Origin: Caldilineae bacterium
GTDB lineage: Bacteria; Chloroflexota; Anaerolineae; J102
Length of the DNA: 15,926 nt
NCBI GenBank assembly: GCA_003694905.1
Contig: RFJM01000208.1
Location: forward strand, 1-15,926
Direction: 5' to 3'
The notes under the pieces are model-generated. The model was not told where the DNA came from. It worked only from the letters and a program-made list of their open reading frames with translations, and did not search any database. Both the position numbers and the translations under genes were made by a program. How positions within the stretch are numbered: the stretch's first letter is position 1; each line of letters starts with the position of its first letter. Of the stretch, positions 1-7,020 are shown piece after piece.

Positions 1-26
1 CCCTCTTGGGTGTTGCTGTTGGTTTC

Positions 27-103
27 ACCGCCGAGAACGCTGAGTTCGCAGAGGTTTCCTGTGGTTTCTCGCTCCTCTCCGCGCTCTCTGCGACCTCTGC
101 GGT
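27..103. repeat. Imperfect inverted repeat with 9-bp internal period
   Basis: Two arms (27-54 and 74-103) are approximate reverse complements. Each arm is built on the periodic pattern ACCGC-N-GAG-NN-CGC-N-GAG-NN-CGC-N-GAG, a 9-base repeat of CGCnGAGnn. The arms are separated by about 19 bases. Similar CGCAGAG-type intergenic inverted repeats are scattered through many environmental bacterial genomes (general recollection, not searched). The function is unknown; it may be a non-autonomous mobile palindrome or a transcript-end structure. Frames crossing it translate to low-complexity sequence and I do not call a gene here. Confidence 0.6.
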
Positions 104-252
104 GGAAAAATGCGACGGCCTGCCGCTAACAACACTTGTGGGGGAGCCTACCAAATTGCAGATCGTGGGTTTTAACCATTTCAGCTGAACGACAACACAC
201 AACTTAGATGACCGGCATTCCTGGTATCATTGTCGCCGGTCGTTTCGCTCCC

Positions 253-292
253 CGGCTACGCAGGTGCTGAAGCACCAGTGGTTGCATAGCCG
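253..292 (+). promoter_or_regulatory. 5' leader hairpin just upstream of the beta-helix gene
   Basis: A two-part palindrome. The inner stem GGTGCT-ga-AGCACC (263-276) is perfect. An outer stem CGGCTACGCA (253-262) pairs with TGCATAGCCG (283-292) apart from one mismatch. The ribosome binding site AGAGGAGG begins four bases later at 296. The position suggests an RNA structure affecting translation or mRNA stability of the following gene, or a terminator for upstream transcription that lacks a U tract. No riboswitch class was recognised. Confidence 0.45.
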
Positions 293-309
293 TGCAGAGG
301 AGGCCTGAC

Positions 310-1998
310 ATGTCTGATACCGTCGTTTTGCGCCGCAGCTTGTGGGCGAGCGTGGGCGCGTTGCTTCTGGTCGGGCTATTGTGCGCCGGTCAGGCCCGTG
401 CGGCCGGCGTGATCACCGTGAACAGCACGAGCCAGGGCATCGCCAACGACGGCAGGTGTACGCTGGCCGAGGCGATCATCGCCGCCAATACCGATACAGC
501 CTCCGGCAGCAAGCCCGGCGAATGCCCGGCGGGCCATGGCCCCGATACCATCATTCTAGCCAACGCGGTCTACACCCTGACGCAGATTCTGGACAACGAG
601 TACGATCCTCTGGGCCTGCCGTCCATCAGCAGTTCGATTGTCCTGGAGGGCAACGGGGCCACGCTGGTGCGGGACCCGCAGGCGCCGGAATTCGGCATGA
701 TGGAGGTGGCTCTTGAACAGGCTCGCCTGACGGTGAACGATCTGACGATTCGCGGGGGGCGCACGTCGGGCGATGCCACGGCGCCGGGCCTCGGCGTGTA
801 TGCGGGGGCGCAGGTCACGCTGAACCGCGTGCATCTGATCGACAATATCTCCGATCACACAGGCAATCCCTACCCCGTGGATGGTGCTGTGGTCGTCGGT
901 GGCGCGACGCTAACCCTGATCGATAGTAGCGTGGAAAACAACACCGGCACGCACGCCAACGGCATCGTCAGTGACGAAAGCATCCTGACCTTGCAGCACA
1001 GCACGGTATCGGGCCATACCGAGCGCGGGGTTCGGGACAGCGGTTCTCGTGTTCAGATCGTGGGGACCACGATTGCCAGCAACGGCAAACAAGGCCTGCA
1101 ACTATGGCAGAGCATCGCCACCCTGACGAAATCCACCATCTCCGGCAATCATGATGGCGGCATCGATGCCAGTGCCTCGCACATGACTTTGGCGGATAGC
1201 ACGGTGCGGGACAACCAGGTGACGGCAGAGTTTGGCAATCTGGCCGCCGGGGTGGCGATACGCAGTTCGTCGTTGGTTACGCTGACGCGCAGCGCCGTGT
1301 TTGGCAACAATGAACCCGGCGGCGTACCGCCTTGCCCGTGTGTGGTGGGCGAAGATGGTATCCGCGTGAAGGATTCCTCGCTGGTCGTAATCGACAGCCT
1401 GATCGATGATGATCGGAACGCGACAGATCTTGATTTCAGCCTGCATTTCGATGGAGATGATCTGATCATCCGTAACAGCACGATTACCGGTGCCCATGAT
1501 AATCCTTTGGAGGTCTCATCGGCGCAAGCGGTGTCCATCACGTTTAGTACCATCGTATCGAAGCAGGCGAGTAGCCGAGCTTTCGGCAATGTGGCCTTTC
1601 CCTCCAGCCTGTACCAGGTCAGCAATAGCATCATTGGCGGCTGCTGGACAGCCAGGCCCAGTACTTCGCAGGGCTACAATGTAGCGCAGGGCACGTCGTG
1701 CGGGTTCGATTCCACCGGTGACCGGCAGGGCGTGGACCTGGGGGTGATGCTGGGGCCGCTGGCCGACAATGGCGGTCCTACCCCGACCTTTGCTTTGCAG
1801 CCGGGGGCGGTGGCCATCGATGCCATTCCCGCGGGCGTGAACGGCTGCCAGGCCGGCATTAGCCGTGACCAACGAGGAGCCCCGCGGGCCGGTGGATCTG
1901 GACTGGGGGGCGACGCCTGCGATAGCGGCGCCTATGAGGCTGCCAGCACGGTGCCCCCGAGCGAGACCCGGCTGTACGTCCCGCTGATCATACGCTGA
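310..1998 (+). CDS. Secreted right-handed beta-helix protein (CSLREA / choice-of-anchor Q type)
   Basis: A 562-residue exported protein. The ATG at 310 is chosen because AGAGGAGG (296-303) sits six bases upstream; a GTG at 292 would add six residues but has no such site. Residues 8-31 form a Sec signal peptide (RRSLWASVGALLLVGLLCAG, then QARA) with likely cleavage after ARA. Residues 34-62 (ITVNST... CTLAEAIIAANTD) match the CSLREA-type N-terminal module. The middle, about 100-450, consists of repeated short beta-strand units rich in N, T, S and D, such as 'STVSGH', 'STISGN' and 'STITGA', typical of a pectate-lyase-like parallel beta-helix. The last ~110 residues (ADNGGPTPTFALQPGAVAID ... DQRGAPR) match the choice-of-anchor Q region. 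The protein ends in RLYVPLIIR, an aromatic-LPL-type tail that I associate with Chloroflexota surface proteins (recollection). Substrate is unknown; catalytic residues of polysaccharide lyases cannot be assigned by eye. It stands alone, with its own leader hairpin. Confidence 0.85.
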   Translation: MSDTVVLRRSLWASVGALLLVGLLCAGQARAAGVITVNSTSQGIANDGRCTLAEAIIAANTDTASGSKPGECPAGHGPDTIILANAVYTLTQILDNEYDPLGLPSISSSIVLEGNGATLVRDPQAPEFGMMEVALEQARLTVNDLTIRGGRTSGDATAPGLGVYAGAQVTLNRVHLIDNISDHTGNPYPVDGAVVVGGATLTLIDSSVENNTGTHANGIVSDESILTLQHSTVSGHTERGVRDSGSRVQIVGTTIASNGKQGLQLWQSIATLTKSTISGNHDGGIDASASHMTLADSTVRDNQVTAEFGNLAAGVAIRSSSLVTLTRSAVFGNNEPGGVPPCPCVVGEDGIRVKDSSLVVIDSLIDDDRNATDLDFSLHFDGDDLIIRNSTITGAHDNPLEVSSAQAVSITFSTIVSKQASSRAFGNVAFPSSLYQVSNSIIGGCWTARPSTSQGYNVAQGTSCGFDSTGDRQGVDLGVMLGPLADNGGPTPTFALQPGAVAIDAIPAGVNGCQAGISRDQRGAPRAGGSGLGGDACDSGAYEAASTVPPSETRLYVPLIIR

Positions 1999-2311
1999 GA
2001 TAGCGGTGGCAGGTACGGCAGCCTCGGCGAGGAGCGAGGAGCCGGTCAAAGGCAGTGCGCCGGCCAGGAGACGACTTGTACCGCGCACACTGGCGAAGGT
2101 GTTTTCCGTTGGCTTGCTGGTGTTCTTGATCAGTCTCAGCCAACCCCATTGCGTGACCGGCGGGATCAATGGAACGGCAATGCACCTGGAGACGGGATAA
2201 TCTGTGCCCTGGCTATAGAACCGGCGACACCGACCATGCTCAGTGCCAGGACCAATGGCGGCGCCGCCGGGCCAGGCCGAACTCCTATCCTCCTCCATCC
2301 TTTGCTGCTTC
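1999..2311. other. Intergenic gap between beta-helix gene and tetR promoter; one doubtful small frame
   Basis: No gene is convincing here. A GTG-initiated frame at 2006-2200 (64 codons) encodes a basic stretch followed by a hydrophobic run (VFSVGLLVFLISLSQPHCV), which looks like a late signal anchor. It has no clear ribosome binding site and starts eight bases after the previous stop. It could be a small membrane protein or decayed coding DNA. A short stem CCTCG-g-CGAGG lies at 2022-2032 but has no U tract, so I do not call a terminator. Confidence 0.3.
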
Positions 2312-2340
2312 TTGACATCAGCAACGACTGGACATACAAT
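2312..2340 (+). promoter_or_regulatory. Sigma-70-type promoter of the tetR-ABC operon
   Basis: A -35 box TTGACA (2312-2317) matches consensus exactly. After a 17-base spacer comes the -10 box TACAAT (2335-2340), five of six matches to TATAAT. Transcription would start near 2347, inside the palindromic operator and about 40 bases before the tetR start codon. This is one of the strongest promoters visible in the window. Confidence 0.8.
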
Positions 2341-2374
2341 GTGACCACCAGGTCATATGACCTCCTGGTCACAT
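2339..2374. promoter_or_regulatory. 36-bp palindromic operator, probable TetR binding site
   Basis: The two 18-base halves, ATGTGACCACCAGGTCAT and ATGACCTCCTGGTCACAT, are reverse complements at 16 of 18 positions. The only non-palindromic bases are CC/CC at the middle of each arm. The palindrome begins on the last bases of the -10 box and covers the predicted transcription start, the position expected for a repressor. The tetR start codon lies 13 bases beyond, so autorepression of the operon is the natural reading. Each arm also contains TGACC/GGTCA sub-sites, so two dimers might bind. Confidence 0.8.
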
Positions 2375-2387
2375 CCAGTCTCCCCGA

Positions 2388-3056
2388 ATGCCGAAAGCAA
2401 CCTTTTTCAATCTGCCGGATGAGAAGCGCGCCGCCATCTGCCGCGTGGCGGTAGAAGAGTTCGCGTCCCACCCCTACAACAAGGCCAGCATCAACCGCAT
2501 AGTCAAGCGGGCGGGGATTGCCAAAGGAAGTTTTTACCAGTACTTCGAGAGCAAGAAAGATCTCTACCTCTATATCTTACAGCAGGCGGGCGAGACGAAA
2601 CTGGCGTATCTCGCTCCGGTGATGCGCAATCAGGAGGGGCACGACTTCTTCCGGCTGCTCAGGGAGTTGTACGCGGCCGGCATTCGCTTTGCGCGAGAAC
2701 ATCCCCTGTACGCAGAGATCGGCCGCAGGTTGCTGGAAGCCAAGGGAACGCCGATCTATCGCGAGGTGATGGGGACCAACGTGCCTATCGCTACCGGCTT
2801 CTTCGAGACGCTCCTCGAACAGGCCATCGCCAGAGGCGAGTTGCGGCAAGATCTGGATGTGAAGATGGTGGCATATCTCATTGCGGCCATGAACGCGCTG
2901 GTCGTAGAGTACTACACCGAGTACATTGCCGAAGACTACGGCGAGCATATGTTGGCAACAGTCGAGCAGTTTGTCGACATGCTGCAAAACGGTATCGCGG
3001 TCCTGCCTGAAAGACAGGCCGCGCCCACGGAAACCCTTTCTGTCTCGACCTCCTAG
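2388..3056 (+). CDS. TetR/AcrR-family transcriptional regulator
   Basis: A 222-residue regulator. Residues 10-60 form the TetR DNA-binding domain: an initial helix (DEKRAAICRVAVEEFA), then the helix-turn-helix NKASINRIVKRAGIAKGSFY (31-50) followed by YFESKKDLY. That GSFYQYFxSKKDL ending is diagnostic of the family. The remainder is an all-helical ligand-binding and dimerisation domain whose inducer cannot be told from sequence. The start is the ATG at 2388, 13 bases after the operator; no good Shine-Dalgarno sequence precedes it, so translation may be inefficient, which fits a repressor. It is the first gene of an operon with an ABC ATPase (49-base gap) and two permeases. It probably represses the transporter until a substrate or toxic compound binds. 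Confidence 0.92.
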   Translation: MPKATFFNLPDEKRAAICRVAVEEFASHPYNKASINRIVKRAGIAKGSFYQYFESKKDLYLYILQQAGETKLAYLAPVMRNQEGHDFFRLLRELYAAGIRFAREHPLYAEIGRRLLEAKGTPIYREVMGTNVPIATGFFETLLEQAIARGELRQDLDVKMVAYLIAAMNALVVEYYTEYIAEDYGEHMLATVEQFVDMLQNGIAVLPERQAAPTETLSVSTS

Positions 3057-3105
3057 GTCGAATCATGCAATCTGTTTTCCTTCAAATCTACAAAGGAGTG
3101 TCGCC

Positions 3106-3978
3106 ATGAGCGTCATCGAAGTCAACAATCTGACGAAGTACTATGGCAAGGCACGAGGAATCATCGATGTCTCATTCCAGGTCGAGGAAGGAGAGATATT
3201 CGGATTCATCGGTCCCAACGGCGCCGGCAAGTCAACGACGATTCGCCTGCTGCTCTCGCTGATCTACCCCACCAGCGGCAGTGCCAAGATCTGGGGCAAG
3301 GACTGTATCAAGTACGGCCCCGAGCTGCGACAGGATATCGGTTATCTGCCTTCGGAGGTCTTCTACTACGAGCGCATGAAGGTCATCGACCTGCTCAAGT
3401 ATTCGGCCAGCTTCTACAAGAAGGATTGCACCGAGCGCATGCATGAACTGGCCGAACTGATGGAACTGGAGCTCGATCGCCGCATCGAGGACCTCTCCTA
3501 CGGCAACAAGAAGAAGGTGGGTATCGTGCAGGGCCTGCTGCACTCACCGCGGCTGCTCTTCCTGGACGAGCCGACTTCAGGGCTGGATCCGCTGATGCAG
3601 CGCAAATTCTTCCAGCTCGTGCGCGAAGAAAACCAGCGCGGGGTCACCGTGTTCTTTTCGTCGCACATCCTGGGCGAGGTACAACGCCTTTGCAACCGTG
3701 TGGGCATCATTCGCGAGGGCCGCATCGTTGAGATCGAAGACATCCGTACGCTGCAGAAAAACAACTACAAGAAGGTACGCGTCGCCGGCGACGGTCTCGA
3801 CCCGTCCTTCTTCGATCTGCCTGGTGTGACCAATCTAGAATCGCGCAACGGCGTGGTGCGCTTCTTCTACAAAGGCGATATCAACAACATCACAAAACGT
3901 CTCGGCCAGCTTCAACTCATTGATGTTACCATCGAAGAGCCGACGCTGGAAGAGATCTTCATGCACTACTACGAATAG
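3106..3978 (+). CDS. ABC transporter ATP-binding protein (ABC-2 / drug-exporter type)
   Basis: A 290-residue cytoplasmic ATPase that would power the two membrane proteins encoded next. The ATG at 3106 is preceded by AAGGAG (3093-3098); the frame is open further upstream into tetR but that part is not coding. Motifs: Walker A GPNGAGKST (36-44), signature LSYGNKKKVGIVQ (130-142), Walker B LLFLDEPTSGLD (150-161) and switch histidine in SSHILGE (H187). The Q-loop region reads GYLPSE, with no glutamine at the usual place. The signature LSYGN departs from LSGGQ, a variation known in the BcrA/YxlF-like exporter subfamily. The ~80-residue C-terminal extension is usual for ABC-2 export ATPases. The 3' end overlaps the region holding the ribosome binding site of the next gene, implying coupled translation. 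Confidence 0.93.
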   Translation: MSVIEVNNLTKYYGKARGIIDVSFQVEEGEIFGFIGPNGAGKSTTIRLLLSLIYPTSGSAKIWGKDCIKYGPELRQDIGYLPSEVFYYERMKVIDLLKYSASFYKKDCTERMHELAELMELELDRRIEDLSYGNKKKVGIVQGLLHSPRLLFLDEPTSGLDPLMQRKFFQLVREENQRGVTVFFSSHILGEVQRLCNRVGIIREGRIVEIEDIRTLQKNNYKKVRVAGDGLDPSFFDLPGVTNLESRNGVVRFFYKGDINNITKRLGQLQLIDVTIEEPTLEEIFMHYYE

Positions 3979-3987
3979 GTGATGACC

Positions 3988-4797
3988 ATGAGCGCCACGA
4001 TCTTCAAGCACGAATTCAGGATGCATCTGCGATCGGTTCTCATCTGGTCGGCGGGAATCGCTGCCCTGTTGCTCCTGTACCTGTCCCTCTTTCCATCCTT
4101 TGCCGAGCAGGCCGAACTGGTCAACGAGATGATGGCCAACTTCCCTAAGGAACTCTTGATGGCCTTCGGCATGACGGACATCAATCTGGCGTCGGTGTTG
4201 GGCTATTTCAGCTTTACTTTCCTCTTCGCTCAGATCTGTCTGGCCGTTCAGGCCGCGCACTACGGCTTCGGCCTGGTCTCGGTCGAAGAGAGGGAAATGA
4301 CGGCCGACTTCCTCTTGACCCGGCCGGTTACCCGCACCCAAATCCTGACCAGCAAGCTCCTGGCCGTCCTGCTCAACCTTCTTGTCACCGACGCGATTCT
4401 GTGGGCGTGCAGCCTGCTGTTCCTCACGCTGTTTAACGGCGGGCAGGACTATGAGCGTGGGACGCTGCTGCTGCTGTTGTTCAGTGTCGTGATCTTCCAG
4501 CTTTTCTTCCTCACGGTCGGCGTGGCCATCTCCCTTCTGGTGCGGCGGGTCCGCAGTGTCACCCCCTACGCCATGGCCCTGGCGTTCGGCATGTACATGC
4601 TCAGCGCCTTCAGCGACCTGCTGGGCGAAAGCAAGCTGGAGCTGCTCACCCCTTTCAAGCATTTCAGCGCCACCCAAATTGTGCGCGACAGCGCTTATGA
4701 CCTGCCCCTGGTCATGATCAGTGTCGTCGTTATCGTTGTGTCTGTGGTGGCCAGCTACATCCTCTATCTACGCCGAGACATCCCCTCGGTGACGTAA
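3988..4797 (+). CDS. ABC-2 type transporter permease, first of a pair
   Basis: A 269-residue integral membrane protein with about six hydrophobic segments (roughly 17-36, 70-90, 118-140, 152-175, 187-207 and 238-260). A cytoplasmic motif EEREMTADFLLTRPVTR (100-116) is shared, with changes, by the next gene; such E-T-x-LL-x-PVxR loops mark ABC-2 export permeases. Three in-frame starts are possible (GTG 3979, ATG 3982, ATG 3988). I chose 3988 because AGGTGA (3977-3982) gives a ribosome binding site at proper spacing and the protein then begins MSATIFKHEF, aligning with its paralogue. It would form a heterodimeric channel with the following permease. The substrate is unknown. Confidence 0.88.
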   Translation: MSATIFKHEFRMHLRSVLIWSAGIAALLLLYLSLFPSFAEQAELVNEMMANFPKELLMAFGMTDINLASVLGYFSFTFLFAQICLAVQAAHYGFGLVSVEEREMTADFLLTRPVTRTQILTSKLLAVLLNLLVTDAILWACSLLFLTLFNGGQDYERGTLLLLLFSVVIFQLFFLTVGVAISLLVRRVRSVTPYAMALAFGMYMLSAFSDLLGESKLELLTPFKHFSATQIVRDSAYDLPLVMISVVVIVVSVVASYILYLRRDIPSVT

Positions 4798-4810
4798 GGA
4801 GTCTGTTGCT

Positions 4811-5605
4811 ATGAACATCTTCGTACGCGAACTCAAGGCAAATTTCAAGAGCCTGATCATCTGGGCCGTGATCGTCGGCCTCTTCGTGACGGTGGGCGTG
4901 TCCAAGTTCTCTGCCTACGCCGACAACCCCGAGATGCTGGCAATCCTGGACACGATGCCGAAGGCCCTGCTCGATGCCTTCAACTTAGAGGCCTTCAATC
5001 TTACCACCCTCACGGGCTTCTTCGGCGTCATGCAGACCTACTTCGCCCTGATGCTGGCCATTGCTGCGGCCATGTGGGGCAGCGACATCATCTCCAAGGA
5101 GGAGCGAGACAAGACCGTTGAATTCTCCCTGACCCTGCCGGTGACGCGCAGCAAACTGGTCACGGCCAAGGCTCTGGCTGCGCTTGTCAACTGCATCCTT
5201 CTGCTGCTCTTCACCTGGGCCGTCTCTCTCATCGCTGCTCAGCCCTATTCGCCGGACCAGGAGTTCCTGGATTTTCTGAGCCTGCAGATGCAATCGCTGT
5301 TCCTTCTGCAGTTGATTTTCCTGGCCATCGGCCTGTTCCTGGGCTGTGCCATGCGCCAGTATCGCCGCGCCGGCTCGGTCGCAGTGGGCCTGCTGCTGGC
5401 CACCTATTTCATGTCCGTCGCCTCCGGGATGAACGAGAAACTGGAGTTTCTCAAGTACCTCTCTCCCTTCAAATATTTCGACGCCGGGCTCCTTGCCCGT
5501 GAGGCCAGGATCGAACCCGTCTATCTGGGGCTCACGGCTGCCATCATCGTCGTATGCGTGGCGGGCGCCTATCTCACCTACTCGCGGCGAGACCTTTACA
5601 TCTAG
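4811..5605 (+). CDS. ABC-2 type transporter permease, second of a pair
   Basis: A 264-residue membrane protein with six predicted segments in the same arrangement as its upstream neighbour: an N-terminal amphipathic start (MNIFVRELKANFKSLIIWAV), a long extracytoplasmic loop after TM1, and the cytoplasmic motif SKEERDKTVEFSLTLPVTR (95-113). AAGGAG (4796-4801) overlaps the upstream stop codon and lies nine bases before the ATG. The two permeases look like products of an old duplication and probably make one heterodimeric export channel with the ATPase. TetR control and this architecture suggest efflux of a drug, lipid or peptide rather than import, as no solute-binding protein is present. Confidence 0.88.
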   Translation: MNIFVRELKANFKSLIIWAVIVGLFVTVGVSKFSAYADNPEMLAILDTMPKALLDAFNLEAFNLTTLTGFFGVMQTYFALMLAIAAAMWGSDIISKEERDKTVEFSLTLPVTRSKLVTAKALAALVNCILLLLFTWAVSLIAAQPYSPDQEFLDFLSLQMQSLFLLQLIFLAIGLFLGCAMRQYRRAGSVAVGLLLATYFMSVASGMNEKLEFLKYLSPFKYFDAGLLAREARIEPVYLGLTAAIIVVCVAGAYLTYSRRDLYI

Positions 5606-5643
5606 CCGACGCTTATTCGGGTCAGACGTGCCGGAGACGATTT

Positions 5644-5690
5644 TGCCCGGCCCCGTGATCCGCGCGCGGGAGCGCAGATGGGGCCGGGCA
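5644..5690. terminator. Long GC-rich stem-loop after the ABC operon
   Basis: TGCCCGGCCCC (5644-5654) and GGGGCCGGGCA (5680-5690) form a perfect 11-bp stem around a 25-base loop that is itself GC-rich. It lies 38 bases after the last permease stop codon, where an operon terminator is expected. No U tract follows, so it is not a canonical intrinsic terminator. It may stabilise the 3' end or work with another factor. Confidence 0.5.
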
Positions 5691-5745
5691 TACTTGCGTC
5701 GCTGCCCGACCGCGCCTCACACCCCACTATCCACCGCATCCGACC

Positions 5746-6894
5746 ATGAGCAATGATCCCACCCTGTGGCAGGACTTCAAACTGGCGGCCAGGCTGGGTG
5801 AACCTGCCAGGCCCCCCCTGGCCTTGATCGTCGACAGCCCCTGGCTGGCCGGCTATGCCGGCGTCAACACCAAGGACTTCTACCTCTTCCCCGATATCTG
5901 GTTCCAGATCCATCGCCGCCTGCTCGACCGTTTCCCCGGCGTGGTGTGGATTCCGGGCTTTTGGGTGGAATACGGCATGGCCGTGGAGCCTTCCGCCTTT
6001 GGCGTGCGCATCCACTGGCACGATGACCGTCCCCCCTCGCTGGAGCCTGTGACCACCTCTCTGGAGCACTGGGCCGATGCGCCACTGCCCAACGTGCACG
6101 AAGACGGTCTCATGCCCCTTGTCTACCGGCTCTATGGCTATGCCGAGGAGCGCTTACAAGCCGAAGGTCGAGGCATCAAGATGGTCTGCGCCCGGGGCCC
6201 GATGGTGACCGCCGGCTGGGTGATGGGCATCAGTGCGTTGATGATGGGGCTGGTGCAGCATCCGGCGCTGGTGCATCGTTTCCTCGACAAGGTCACCACC
6301 ACCATCATCCGTTTCTTGCACGCCCAGCTCGACACTCTGCGAGAGCCCGAAGGCATCATGCTACTGGACGACATCGTGGGCATGGTCTCGCTGGAACACT
6401 ACGAGGAATTCGTGGAGCCCTACCTGCAACGCATTTTCGCGGAATTCGAGGGTCTGGTTCGCGTCTACCACAATGACACGCCCTGTCCACATCTGTTCCC
6501 CGCCTTCACCCGTGCCGGTTTCGATGTTTTCAACTTCACCTACGATGTCGACCTGCTGGAGACCAAGAAACAGATCGGGCATCGCATCGCCCTCATGGGT
6601 AACATCCCACCGTTGCATGTGGCCGTACGTGAGCGGCCCGAGACGGTGTATCGTTGGGCAACCAACTGTCTGGACCGGGCAGCCCGCGGGGGCGGGCTGA
6701 TCCTCTCGCTGGGTGGGGGCATTTCGCCGGGGATGCCTGCCGAGAGCATCGATGCCATGCTCCAGGCCGTACGCGACTGGACGCCGCCGGATCTACCGCC
6801 GGAGCAGATTGCCCCGCTGCGCCTGTCGAAGGAGGAGAAGCCGGCCCGGAAGACACGGCGTCGCCCCCGACGATCTGCTTCCTCGCCCCCATGA
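5746..6894 (+). CDS. Uroporphyrinogen decarboxylase (URO-D) superfamily protein, function unknown
   Basis: A 382-residue cytoplasmic protein of the URO-D / cobalamin-methyltransferase fold. Supporting motifs: CARGPMVTAGWVMG (148-161), LLDDIVGMVSLEHYEEFVEP (206-225), VYHNDTPCPHL (240-250), GNIPP (285-289) and the C-terminal LILSLGGGISPGMPAESIDA (318-337). It lacks the N-terminal RQAGR-type arginine motif of HemE, so true uroporphyrinogen decarboxylation is unlikely. In MtaA/MtbA-type methyltransferases zinc is held by HxC plus a later Cys; here the HxC is H242-N-D and the later cysteine is replaced by glycine (SLGGG, 321-325). C247 is the only cysteine nearby. The last ~20 residues are a basic, probably disordered tail. 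No good ribosome binding site precedes the ATG. The substrate and reaction are not predictable. Confidence 0.8.
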   Translation: MSNDPTLWQDFKLAARLGEPARPPLALIVDSPWLAGYAGVNTKDFYLFPDIWFQIHRRLLDRFPGVVWIPGFWVEYGMAVEPSAFGVRIHWHDDRPPSLEPVTTSLEHWADAPLPNVHEDGLMPLVYRLYGYAEERLQAEGRGIKMVCARGPMVTAGWVMGISALMMGLVQHPALVHRFLDKVTTTIIRFLHAQLDTLREPEGIMLLDDIVGMVSLEHYEEFVEPYLQRIFAEFEGLVRVYHNDTPCPHLFPAFTRAGFDVFNFTYDVDLLETKKQIGHRIALMGNIPPLHVAVRERPETVYRWATNCLDRAARGGGLILSLGGGISPGMPAESIDAMLQAVRDWTPPDLPPEQIAPLRLSKEEKPARKTRRRPRRSASSPP

Positions 6895-6956
6895 GTTATC
6901 TCGCGCGGCGCAGCCGAGGCCATCGCCGGTTTCCCTCACCCGCGGCCCGCTGACTG

Positions 6957-6965
6957 TGGTATACT
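6957..6965 (+). promoter_or_regulatory. Extended -10 promoter for the isoaspartyl methyltransferase gene
   Basis: TGGTATACT (6957-6965) matches an extended -10 element (TGnTATAAT with one mismatch). No recognisable -35 box lies 16-18 bases upstream, as expected for extended -10 promoters. Transcription would start near 6972, giving a leader of about 50 bases before the ATG at 7021. Confidence 0.5.
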
Positions 6966-7020
6966 GGGAACAGGCGATTCTTTTCCCAAAACATGATGTT
7001 CAGTTCAAGCGAGGGCTCAA

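Noticed and set aside
2926..3105. N-terminal extension of the ABC ATPase frame into the tetR gene
   Set aside because: The ATPase family starts at MSVIEVNNLTKYYG; AAGGAG precedes the ATG at 3106, and the upstream part only reads tetR in another frame.
5746..6894. Assignment as HemE (uroporphyrinogen decarboxylase)
   Set aside because: The conserved N-terminal arginine motif is missing and there are no haem-synthesis neighbours; only the superfamily can be stated.
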